DNA of 20,944 nucleotides from Ophiothrix spiculata (Eukaryota > Echinodermata > Ophiuroidea > Amphilepidida > Ophiotrichidae). The position numbers and the translations under genes are program-made. Shown piece by piece: positions 1 to 12,600 of the stretch. The first letter of the stretch is position 1. Every line of letters begins with the position of its first letter. The notes under the pieces were generated by a model that was not told the DNA's origin, searched no databases, and saw only the letters and a list, made by a program, of their open reading frames with translations. The stretch is from NCBI GenBank assembly GCA_000969725.1, contig JXSR01S004113.1, one strand, 5' to 3'.

Positions 1-365
1 GAGGTGGAATGTATAGTGCATACTCTTTGCATGGTTCAAATTCAGGCATCCGGAGCACATGGCCCAAGAATCTGAGCTGTGACGAGACTTAACTTGCCAG
101 ATCATATATGGAAGCATTGGTCACTCTGTCGATCCTTTTGATGCCAAGCATAATTCTATAACAAGAGGTACCATAGCATAATTCTATAACAAGAGGTACC
201 ATAGCCATTGATCTCATTTTCCATTGCTTTTATCAGGACCTATGTCTCGTAGCCATACAACAGGACAGCGACACAAGTTGTGTTGAAGAGTTTGTCCTTA
301 GTGGAAATAGTGATATTGGGGATCTCCACAATCGCTCAAGTTTCCAAAATGCTGCCAAAGCAAGG
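1..365 (-). mobile_element. Non-LTR retrotransposon (LINE) fragment, reverse-transcriptase C-terminal end
   Basis: Read on the minus strand, broken frames give blocks typical of the end of LINE reverse transcriptases: AFWKLERLWRSP, VAVLLYGYET, CYRIMLGIKRIDRVTN and LRFLGHVLRMPEF. These correspond to the well-known LLYGCETW, RRILGI..D.VTN and RWLGHVLRM patterns. A stop follows YET and at least one frameshift is present, so it is dead. A 28-bp internal duplication is also present. I cannot assign the clade. Confidence 0.75.
148..203. repeat. 28-bp direct tandem duplication inside the LINE fragment
   Basis: A unit starting gcataattctataacaagag occurs twice head to tail (148-175 and 176-203) with no differences seen. 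It is a recent local duplication. Confidence 0.9.
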
Positions 366-479
366 CCCTTCCTTTTCTTAAAATCTCCAAAAAATAATAT
401 AAAGTGTACTCTCGTTAAATTTGATAAAAACATGTACTTTCCAATCTTTAATTTCTTTCTGATTTATTTTTTTTCACAG

Positions 480-635
480 GTAGTAGTGCTAGTACTTCAA
501 GTGAAAATGAAATCCAGGCATTACAAGCCTGGGTTTGTTTACTTGCAAGTAAGGTGTCCAATAAAGACGCTATGATAGCTAGAGAGGCACTGGAACTACT
601 AGTAGCATGCTTGCAATTACGACATCAGAATATGG
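480..635 (+). CDS. USP24: USP24 exon A (pre-catalytic region)
   Basis: The acceptor is a long T-rich run ending tttcacag and the donor is gtaagtcg. The exon starts by completing a codon with two bases and ends with one base of the next. It encodes a helical stretch including [12 protein letters not shown] and [17 protein letters not shown], which matches the USP24 region upstream of the protease domain as I recall it. A near-identical copy of most of this exon follows in the intron. Confidence 0.85.
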
Positions 636-3600
636 GTAAGTCGTAAACGGGAGTGAAATTCGAGCATTACAAACCTGGGTTTGTTTACTTGCAAGTAAGG
701 TATCAAATAAAGATGCTATGATAGCTAGAGAGGCGCTGGAACTACTAGTAGCTTGCTTGCAATTACGACATCAGAATATGGGTAAGTCGTAAATGGGAGC
801 GAACCCAAACAGTCAAATTTTGACCATCCACCCAACTTCTTGTGCCATGGAATATTCCAATTTGGGCCTCACAATGTATTTTGTTATAACATGATTACAG
901 TGATTTTAGCTATGCAGTAGTTTTAACAATTGCACCACATTAACAAACGTAGGTTATCAATTATAGCACAAAACAACTATTGACTTTTGATATTGTTAAC
1001 TATCACACTCAAACCATACAGTCCTGCCCGTTTCATAAAGATTTGAATTAACGTTTGATTTCAAACGTAAATTTACATTGTATCAACCTATTCTACGCTT
1101 GATGAATCAAATGTACGCTTGATTCAAATCTTTATGAAACGGGGCCGATCATTTAGTAATAGTATAAACCAGTGTATCTTTTTCCATCTTTTTATTTCTA
1201 ATAGCCTCCTTTTACAATCTAACCGGTGTAAACGACTTCATCATCGACATCCTACTGGGATGCCCGCATCAGGAGATCCGTAACGCGGCGTTAGAACAAC
1301 TGTTCACCTTGAGCATCACTGAGGGTATGAACGACAACCTGCGCGCGTTACACCCGCGACAGTTTCTGCTGCAGGTATTACTCAAGGTTCCCGTGCCGCT
1401 GTGGACTTCGAGCTGTTTTGTCAGGGGAGCTAGTCAAAAGTGAGTGAACATTTTTAAGTGCAGCTTCCCAAGTGTCGCGATGTCACTTGGGTTACCGACT
1501 CTCGGTTATATTGTAGTTCGTATCGCAGATAGAGGGTATGAACGACAACCACCAAAGGTCCTCTATCCATTGGCTGTTCCTCTGTTGCATATGCCCTTGT
1601 TCCGTGTTCCATTGTCCCCAATTGTCACTCACAACACACACAATAACAAATCGTTTTGCTTAGTGGTCGTTTCAGTGACCTTGTGTACGTCAGATGCTCC
1701 CTGTGTTTGGCGCGTGACAATTTGGGACAATAGAAGTTCATATGCAACAGGGGAACAGCCAATGGATACAGGGCCTAAGACGTTCTTGTCAGAGTTGCTA
1801 GTCAAAATGATTGATCTGTTTAAAATACCCTTATTACAACCCCATTCTTGTCAAATAGGCAACCTCCCACCACTTATTTATCCGGTTGTTACCTTGTTTT
1901 ACACCCAAAATAGTATGCTTGGAGATTTCTGTGCCCATTGAATTACACCAGTGAGAGTCCTCCCTACAGGTATAGCTGTAGGCAATGTTGTGTCCATGTG
2001 GACTTCCATTCTGCTTTGTCAGGGGAGCTAGTCAAAAGGGAATGATAAATTTTGTTGTACACCCCGCCACACACCTCCCCTCATTCCCACACACACACAC
2101 CCACACAAAAGGATGTGTGTTTTATCGATGACAACCAGCTGAAGCAAAATGATTAGGACAATTTAAAGGAGCATTGGACAAAATGTTAAATTTTATTTGA
2201 GGATGATTGTAACTTCATATGTTAGAAGATAAGTCATTTACCAGATATCGGGAACATTTTTGATCATAACCATCAGAAAAGTCAAAAATTTGAATTTTAG
2301 TTTGTTTGTTGATTTTAGGTATGAGGCTATTCTGTAAATATATTTATTGATGGTATAAAGAAAGAAAGAGACCAAAATGTGTTTGTAAAACATTCCTTTC
2401 ACAGCATAGATGGCAGATAAATCAAAAGAAATTTGGAGTTTGCATTGGATCTCCAGAAAAGGCCAATTTTAAAACTTCAAATATAGAGGGCAGTATTTAT
2501 TAAAAATAAAACAACAATGAAACTTTGCATGTTGTCATTATTACCAGTACCACTACTACTTCAAATGATGCAACAATCTCAAAATGCTTAGGGAAAAGTT
2601 TGGGGATGATGCCTCTATGGTAGCAGCGTAATATAAATCAGCAGTGTTTTGAACCAGTTGGAAAAGGCTCTTTTAATTATATATATTTTTATGTCACACA
2701 TGCCTTGTTATTGTAGATCTAATTTAGTTTTAATTCTTGCACTATCCCGCTTTGATCTCTGATTTCTTTTATCTCCAGGGTCTTGGCGCAATGTACACAA
2801 TATTTCGAACTTAGATGTCGTCTACTTGATGGTCTCACGCTCAAAGACCAGAAGTTATTACAGATCAGACCGGCATCCATGTTGGAAGATGAGATTGATT
2901 GGCTCAATAACTTTGAGCCATCGGATGTGGAAGAGTCTAGGCTATGGGTAACGGACAACTTGGTCATGGCTGGGCATCTGAACCTAGCCAAGATGTTGCT
3001 GACATGTGAAGGAATGGACAAGACAAAAATAGGTATGTGGGGGTGGGGCATGGGGGGGGGATTAATCTGACATGGCGGGGTATCTGAACCTAGCCAAGAT
3101 GTTGCTGACATGTGAAGGAATGGACAAGACAAAAATAGGTATTTGGGGGTGGGATGGGGGGGAGGGATTAATCTGTCATGGCTAGGCATCTGAATCTAGC
3201 CAAGATGTTGCTGACATATGAAGGAATGGACAAGACAAAAATAGGTGTGTCATCCTACTTTAACCCTCATCTAACCAGGGGGGGGGGGGTTGGGTTGTCG
3301 CAACACCCTAAGGTTTTTCCCCCGCAGCATAAAAACACACAAGCAAGCGACCCCATTTTAGTTGTCCGGGGGGCAGTCTGCCCCCCCTGCCCAACCGCTG
3401 GATACGCTACTGCGGCCTAAAGGTTTTTTCCCTGCAGCATAAAAACGCAAATGCAACCAATCCCAGGCTTTTGGGTAATCTCTTTTACATCCTTTGTGGT
3501 CATTTTGATGAAAAAATCAAGAGGGTACCACCTAAGGTGGGGTTAGGGTAGGCCATCAAAGTTGGGGTGTAGGGGGGTTGTTGCAACCTGGTGACATTTT

Positions 3601-6600
3601 TGACAATTTTAAATCGCAATTTTGAAAAAAAATATGCATGCTATGAGGCTGAAACTTGCAAGGGCATGTTAGAATTATCATTTCCCTTCGTTATTTGCAA
3701 AAACACCCGATGAAATTCTGTTATTTAGAAAAAAATTGTTTTTGGTGGCCATTTTGCCAAAATTCAGATTTTTCGACCTGAAAGACCTTTATGACGTCAT
3801 AATTACGTAACGCCTTGGCCGATTTTTGTGATCTTGGTATCGTTATAGGGCAGGACCATATCTTATGTATTGATAGCAAACCAAAGTTCATAGGGGGTTC
3901 CTTTCCAAAGATTTGGGGGCCCCTTGGTTAGACGTGTTACAAAAAAAGGCTTGGTTAGATGAGGGTTAATATAGTGGTATAAAACCCAGTGGTGTGGGCA
4001 GGCGGGGGGATTAATCTGTCATGGCATAGCAACAGAATTTAGCCAAGATGTTATTGATGTGCTTAGACATGGGTTAGTCGTAAGATGATCATTATGTAAA
4101 CCTACTACAATAAGGGGTATCATTTAGTTATGGTCCCGGGGGAGGGGGTGTACTAAGTACAAAAGGGGTTATGGGGACATGCCGCAAATTCGGGTAGTAA
4201 AATCAGGCTCTCTGGTATTTCAGTCGGTCCTTTTTCTTCGTATGGTATTTTGATGGGTTCATTTTTCAAAATGTTCTAAACTTACGATAATTTTGCCATA
4301 ATAGTGCAAATTTTGGGAGATTTGGTATATAGATGGGTCCCTTTTCTTGGAAATTGGTATTTGGATGGGTGGCACGCCCCTATCCAAACCAAAATTTGAG
4401 TACCACCCCCAGGTTATGGTAGGGCATCTGATTGGGGGGTGGATGTTATTGATGTGCTAAGGTATGGACAAGAAAAATAAGTTTTAATCCTACTACAGTC
4501 GTGGTACAAGGGGTGACTGATTATTTGGTCTTGACAGGGCATCGGACTTTCATGAAGATGTTATTGACTAGGATGAACAAGACAAAATGTAGAAATAATG
4601 ATGAATTAAACTTCTGCACTACAGATTTTTTTACGTACCTCAGCAGTACTTTCAGATGCACTGCATACGTAGTCAAAATGACAAAATGTGTTTGTGATAA
4701 ATAAATACTGGGGATTTATAGTGCGCTATGCCTCACATATTTGTAATTCCTCTCGGCCTCTGCACACTTTATGGGTGTTTGCTGACCACTGTGGCCCAAA
4801 CAAGCTCATTCCACACCAAGCATCATTTCAGGCTCTGCGGCAACCTGTAGGGGCGCTGAACCTTGATTTGCCCACATATGCACCATAACTGCCCGTATTA
4901 GCTCCCCGAGTTTCGCACAGGTTTCCAAGTGAATTTGCAGTCAATTCCTTGTCCACGGGAATTTCAAGCACACTCAACCTTTTTTTTGGTACCAGTGGGG
5001 TTCGAACTCGGGACCTTTCTCGCTGCAAGCGAGCGCCTTACCGTTTGAGCTAACTTGACTGCAATAAATACTAGATCATGCTGATCATACTAGAATTGCT
5101 GTAGAGCCCAGGGGAGGGGTATTCATTGACCTTTATTTATATTTTCTGCATGTCACCTAGCCAATCAGAATGGAGAAATATAAAGTATGGTGAGTGGGTT
5201 GTTGAAAATTCACAATGCACTTTGCATATTTCGTTCTGGTTTGCGTGCCGAGTGTTTCGTTCGTAAGAATGTAACATTGTTTTTTGTCGGTTGATGATTT
5301 TTATATTTAAGCTTAGTTTTAAATTTTATTATAGGTTAATAAATTGGCATTCCATTATGCTCATAAAATAAGACAAAATCAATGCCCTTTGGTAAATTTT
5401 GATTGCTGTCTAATTCATTCGTCCCCTTTGGGCCTTGTGAATTGGATGCATCAAAATTAACTGCGCATTTATTGATTTTGTCTCATTTAACTTGCAACAT
5501 GAAATGCACATTTATTAACCCACAAAGTATTTCCGCAAAATTAAAAACGCGTAGAAACCTCATATTTTATATTAAACGACCAATAATCATCAACATTTTT
5601 TACTGGTATATTCAAATAAAATATGAATAATTCAATGTTTCTTTTGATATTTGATCTTCCATTGCCATAAAAATGGCCGATTTAATGGACCATATACAAA
5701 TACAACACATGTACAAATTTCATTAATATGTAAATTAACAATATTGCATAATAATAATAATAATACTTTATTTTCATAGAGCGCAATAACATCAAATGAA
5801 CTCAAGGCGCTTTACAATAAAAGCATTTGCAAACATGGTAAAACTTAAATATCTACAATAGAGTAATATAAAACACATTCAATGAATATTACACAGCACA
5901 TATTATCACTTACTGCGCGAAGCTATTGCCACTACTCATTTTCATGAATAGCTGCCATTTGTAAATTGCTGAATCGTTTTCCAACCTTATTATTATCGTG
6001 AATATTTTCAGGTTGTAAGTTTTCAAACAAATACCCAGAAACGTATATAAACTGATTTTTTTATGTGCAGACGAAAGTAGTAATGTGCAGTACACGCCAT
6101 ATTTTTCAAATGCAATGAATGCAATTCCGGATTAGTTAGTTCGATAGTTATACAATATAGACTCTTGTCAAAAAATGATTAAAATCGGATAAACGCTATG
6201 GCTGAATAAAGCTCTTGTGCGGAAATACTTTCGAGCGGGAGTGTGTAGTGATGAAATGAGAAGCTTTGTAACTGATAATGTGTTTAGAGGAAATAGTCTC
6301 AATAAAAGTTTCTTTAATTGTTTCATTTCAGGTGAAAAGTTTATAGACAAGCTGTTGAATGAGTTCTTGTTCCCAGCTTCAAAGCTGATCTTAGAAAGCT
6401 CCATGAACAACAGGAAAGTCGACTCTCAGGCGGACTATAACCCAAAGTAAGTTGTTTGGGAAAGCAGGTTAGCGCAGCGGAATTTGCCTCGCTTTGCACC
6501 ACTGAGTCCCGGGTTTAATTGTTTCCGGCGCTGTTGTGCAATTGGTTTTCAGTCCATACTTGCTTCCGCAGGTTTTTTCCTCTTGGAGCTCCGGTCTTCC

Positions 6601-9600
6601 TCTTGCACTTAAAACTGTCACCAGGTTTGTCCATCATAGTCTGCCCCCACCCAGGATATGGGAAGCTGCAAAAGGGTGAATATTACAATCTAAGTACAGA
6701 TAGGATGTGCGCCTGAAAAAGGCTGCCACTAAATGAAGTGAAATTATTGTGAGGATCTACCTGCAGCGAATTATGAGTGGTTTGATCTAAATGAAAAATC
6801 ACTTTACAGAAACCCATTTATAATTATTATTATTATTATGTTTGTCTTCCATTTGTGCATGCCTCATTGATCAAACATTATCACAGAGGTGGATTTTGAA
6901 ATTGACCAGTTTAGTCTGTAATCTGAGAGAAGTGGGTGCTCAGATATCGTCATGTGAGTGCAAGAAAGTAGTATTTGCAATAGCTGCTGTAAGTTATATT
7001 TATTTAACACCTCGTCTCAAGAATGAGAAAAATCCCTCAATATTTCCTTGTCTTATGTCAGTGGCTCTTGAAATGGTTCTTCAGGTGACGGTGTCCCCTG
7101 AAGAACCATTTCAAGACTGGAGATTATAAAGTGTGCAATCCAAATTTATGACAAATGGCAGCTATTGCAGATACGACTTTCTTGCACTCACATGACGATA
7201 TAAGGATGTGCTTCTCTGCAAGAAATGATAGCACAACTTTGTATACCTTACACAGTTTTTCACTGTATGGATCCCATTTTGGATCCTATAATATTAAGTA
7301 CTTGTGTACTTTTGAAGAAGAGTGACCTTTGAAAAAAAGGGAAAGAAAACCTTTAAACACTCTTGGTGAAAATGTCCTTGTTATTTGTGAGCTGAGAAAA
7401 TTTTCAAAAACAATCTTCTTTCGAGCAAAATCACAAAACAAGAGTACTCTTTCCCAAAAGAATAGTTGTTCCTTTAGAGCTACCTACACATTCAGGTGTT
7501 TTATCTCTTACCCAGACTTAACTTCCTGGATGTAGCATGCATCAGTGACAGTCGTTGTTCGTAGTGGTATTGATCGTAGTATTGTACTACAGTCGTGACA
7601 AACATAAACAAACCAAACTTTCCCTTTTCCATATGTTGCGTTCGATCAGATAAATTGTGATTATCTAGAGTGAATACTTGTTATATTTTGAAACCAGTGT
7701 ATCAGAAAGGTAATAAGTCTCAAATGATGTGCAAAGATGATCAATTTTTCGAGATTTTTAACTCAAAACTTTTGAAAGATGAAGTCCGCATTCAGATCAA
7801 AATACATTGCTTGCATTTCAAACTCCTTTTCAGGATCGCTGGTAATGAATCTCGCTGTGCAGCGTTTGATCTCCTGGTAGTGCTAGCGGAGAATTGCCCA
7901 GAGAATTTGCAACAAATCAGCACGCAGCTCATACGAATGCATCATCAACCTGATCCTGCCACGGCTAAAGAATGGGAGGTAAGTGTGTGCTATAGATCAA
8001 ACAATAATTTATTGGACAGTTTAAACAAAAATCCAGAGTACAGGGCCCAATTATTTGTAAATGCAACCCAAGCATGGATTTTTGTTTAAATTGTCCAATA
8101 AAAATATTTATTTTGCCTATAGGCCACTCTGACTTGATTTGTTCCAAGTAGCCAGGGGGGATTGGGCTATTCCGGATGTATTCCACACCGCCCCCGCCCT
8201 CATGGAAGGTACTTCTTGAATTTGAAGTAAAAATGACGGCTGGAATTTTTATTTGCCAGCACTGTAATTGGGTTGCAAAAGAATCCCAGTAGTGACAAAC
8301 TTGAGTGTGCTTGACCCTAATTGGACAAGGAACTATTATGCTTACTGTCTGGTAGAAACCCGGTACGAAACTTGCGGAGCTGGTTCTGGCAGTGATGGTT
8401 CAGATTTTAGTTGGTCAAAGTCAAGGAATTTTTATAGGGGAATCGGGATACACCGCCATCTTGTGTTGCTCATGTATCAGAGTTATTGTACCTCCGGATA
8501 TATTCATATATTTTCGGAATTTGGCCTGATATCCAGGCAGGTCGCGTAAATCTTCACTTGATGCATATACAGCGTGTGCAATTTGTTTCACGCACAAACC
8601 GTGTCTGCATTTCAAGTAGCGTGTACTCCGACTCGCACAATCAATACATCTCAAAAAAGGTTCAATTTTATTGGAACAATAGGTGTTAACCAATTCTTAG
8701 AATTTTGTTGTACTGGTTTGCTGGTTTTTGTTTTAATCTTTTAATTCACACAAATGTGATGACTTGCCCCAAAAGGGGGGATTTTGCAGATCATATCAAT
8801 TTTGATTTTATCATTTCATCTGTTACAGCATTTTTCTAAGTTTAACACTAAACTGCATAAGGTACCCCACACTTCCGTTAGTGCATAGTATCCCCCTTAT
8901 AAAAACCACTTTCCAGCCTGAAATTTGTATTAATATTTACACCATATATAGGTACACTAATCACCACCATATTTCAGGAAAAAAAATTGAAAATATACGT
9001 GCCGTTTCAAAATGGCGGCCAAATAACCGATTTTCGTCGCGCGACATCTCGATTTTGGCCAAAATTTGAAAAAACAACTTTCTGAAGGAATTTTTCAATG
9101 AAATTTGGCTCAAATTAGGAGATCATGAATACATTGACATTGTTGAAATAAAATTTGGAAAATTTTACTCCGGGGTGGTTTTATGGACAAATCAATTTTT
9201 TCCCCCCCCCCCCCCCCCAAATGCTAATTAGCTCGAAAACGACGCAGTCGATCTCAATTTTTTTTTTCGCCAAAAGAAGCGCAACTACTATTTAAGCAAT
9301 TACATGAATTAACAGCCAAAATTGCAGCGTTAAAATGCGACAAACCGAAAAACCAAATGTTGGGTACCATGGAACCCTCCTCCCCCCGTTATGCAGTTAA
9401 GTGTTAAAATGACACCTTGATGAAATTGATCAATCCGATCACTTTTTACAACAGTATATCTGCTGGAAATTATTATTTTTTTTATTTATTTTTTACTGCC
9501 TAATTTCACCAGTTTCTTTAAAAGTGTTCTGTCAAAAAATCCCCAGGGTGAGCCATCACATATTAACACATTGGCATTGATTGATTTGAGAATGTTAAGT

Positions 9601-12600
9601 GTTTAAATACCTTCATGCTATACATGCTTATCCTTGACAGTGAAATTCACGGACAACATTTGATACGCAAATAAACACCTTTAATTATTATAGCCCCTTC
9701 TATCTATCCACTCTAAATATCTGTTTATTTCTCTCTTTTCTCATGCAAAAGAGGAATGGAGATGGTTCGGCACAGCTCCAATCTCCGGGGGCTAAAACCC
9801 CCTCTACAAATTTTATTGATGACACCCAGGTGGGTCTATGCCACATGCAAGGTTGTAGCTAGCTACCTGTCTGTTTGTGTGTGCAGATCGTTCCATATGG
9901 AGGGCGGGGATCAAGAAACAAGATTAAGGGACATTCATTTACTGAAAAAATTTGATGACATTTTTTTAAAGAATTGCTACAAATAGTAACCAGACAGGCT
10001 CCTAGCCTTGAAGATAAACCCCTAATTGGTGATGTGTGGCTTTTTCACACTTTGAAATTTTCTCATGTACCCTTTTAGCAGCTAAGAATGTACCCCTTTT
10101 ATACTCCGTTTTATCTGTATTCTTTTCACCTCCTTCCCTGCCTCTTAAACCCTGCCACCCTCCCTTTCCCTTCTATAGGCAAACAAAAAATATTGGACAA
10201 TGTAAGCAAAAATGCAGGCTGCAGGGCCTATTACTTGTAAATGCAGACCAATCCTGTATTTTTGTTAATTGTCATATCCAATGGGTGATTTCAACATTGA
10301 CCTACTCTAATTTTGTTTTCCATCCCTTCCTAACCCAAACTTTATTATAAATAAAAATCAGAGTGCAGGGCCCATTGTTTGTAAATGCAACCCTAACCGC
10401 GGATTTTTGTTTCGATTTATAACTACAGGAAGCATTTAGCATGAAAGCATGACATTTTCCCAGCTTATAAGGGCCTGTTCAGATTTCTTTGTTGATCATC
10501 TATTGGATATTTGATGGAATAGTACCCAACCTGTGTTTAAATTATTTCTTTTACAATTGTAGAATTAATCCGAGGTTTTATGGTGAAAATGGCATTGTAT
10601 AGATTTTTTTCCAAGTGTGTTTGTTTTGATTGCACAAAATACATTGCATTAAATAATCATTGTTGCAAAAATATGCATGGATTCTTATTTTGTAATAAAC
10701 ACTAACATCTGTATATTTAAGTACAGGGCCCTGTCAACCCTTCCTTTTCAGAAATGGTTTTTGCTCTTTAACACTGCAATGGATAATTAAATCCAAATAA
10801 AAGTATATATTTCGAGAAGCAGATTTGCATGGTGAATATGATTGTCAGGTCATTTTTGGACCAAAACATGTAATTTTGGCCCCAAGGTCCAATCATTATT
10901 TTGGGCCCAAAATTTTACTGAAGCTAACTAACTTTTGCTTTGGTGAAATTTCGAACTATTTCACAAAATTTTACTGAAGCTAACTAAATTTTGCTCTGGT
11001 AAAAATAGGTCAAAAATTGTCATGTTTTGCCAAAAATGATGGTAGCGGTGAGATTTATGACATTTTTGGACCAATATTTAACAATATCTCAAAACTAAGA
11101 AAAAATGGAAAAATGCGTTCCTATACTTTGATCAACACTAAATAGGCGGGAGTTATGAGGCTTTTCTTCATCCGCAAGTAAACATAATCGCACTTACACG
11201 CACGTTGTAGATACTGATACGCTAGTCACGCGTACAACGCGCGCTGCGTCTCCTGCAGTTGTGCTGTGATCAGTTACGCACATGCTTATTTGTATCAATT
11301 CACGATGTGAAGAGGCCCGCTTATTTGGTGTTGATCAAAGTGTAGATATTGCTTTCTACATTCTAAGTAAAATGTTTTTTGGTTCTCACATGATGAGTAC
11401 TTTCACTGGGTTTGTTGTTGTGTTGTTCTGACTCGATCTCTAAATGTGAACAACCTCATCTGACATCAATGCTGTAGATGATCATGAGACCAATGAGTAA
11501 TATATCTTTCGGTCAGGACTTAATGAAACTACTCTGGTGGGAACCAAAAACTTGTAGAAGTTGAAAATATAAACATTCTAGTTTTCCCCACTACGTATGG
11601 ACATCCATCATCAAGCATGCGTGGCCTAGCGGATAAGTCCTCACCAGGCATTGAGAGTTGTGGGTTCGAATCCTGTGGGTGGTGTGTGTAGTGTCCTTGA
11701 GCAAGATACTTACCCTAACGTGCTCCTCTCCACCCAGGTGTCAAATGGGTACCGGCTTTCTTCAATGTTTGGAAGGTAACAGACTCGTAGGGAAGGAGGT
11801 GTGGTGAACCCCTCACCGCTAATATAACAAGTTGAGCTTTGTAAGAGAGATGGGCACTCTGACCTGTAAAATACAGGCCGTCCCCTTTATCTTTACCTTA
11901 CCCTCATTACATATTGAAAGTTAGTTTTGGATGTTTCTACCCTCTTTGTTGTGATGTGTCATACACTTTAATAATAAGGCCTAAAAAATTGTTTGATTGG
12001 CATAACCTAACCGACCCTATTTTTACCGACAACCCCAAATATTTTTATTTTTTGTGCATGGTAAAAACCCTCCAAATCCCAAATTTGATGGAAATTGATT
12101 CATGGGGGCCCCGAGATATGGCTTGCAGGACATTCAAAATGACAAATACAAGATTTGTTACAGAAAAAGCGAAGATGTTTTTGTATAGTATATTTGTCAT
12201 ATATTTTGTGTTCTTGTATGTGAAACATACCCATTCCTATTTACCCTTTTTTTTTTATGTTACGCTAATCAAATATTTTTTTTTTAGGCCTAATGGGATT
12301 CTATCTTTAGTAAAGGTAGGCAACATTTATTCGTTTATTTTTTGTTTTTTACGTCACAGTACCTACCACCTGTAGATGGGAGATCTCCAAGCAAGTATGT
12401 TGGGTTACGGAATGGTGGAGCAACTTGCTACATGAATTCAGTCATACAACAGCTCTACCATACGCCTGGGATAAGAGAGGTATGCTATGTGTGTTCAATT
12501 TACCCAAGTGAGTTTAGGGAAGCTGTTCCTGGTTGACAATCCAAGTATGTTGGGTTACGGAATGGTGGAGCAACGTGCTACATGAATTCAGTCATACAAC

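Larger units (their letters stand above)
2964..4592 (+). repeat. Exon C tail array, about six copies of graded decay
   Basis: The exon C end (source 2964-3032) with its donor and a G-rich intron start is copied at about 3070-3138 and 3176-3245 (both close to the source). More diverged copies lie at about 4017-4070, 4418-4480 and 4525-4592. Landmarks are agccaagatgttgctgac and atggacaagacaaaa. Units are about 105 bp at first. Nonsynonymous changes are common here (about 4 of 6 in copies 2 and 3). Two transposons interrupt the array. Confidence 0.85.

Noticed and set aside
1444..1941. 165-codon open frame in the intron after exon B
   Set aside because: It runs through exon-B relics and a foldback MITE, shows no protein motif, and its composition follows the repeat.
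7670..8089. 139-codon open frame around exon E
   Set aside because: Only 7834-7978 matches USP24. The frame before it lacks similarity, and the part after it reads through the donor into a MITE.
11618..11690. Possible tRNA gene with good A and B boxes
   Set aside because: No closing acceptor stem, and a ~200-base SINE body follows. The same reasoning applies to 18509 and 4710-5062.
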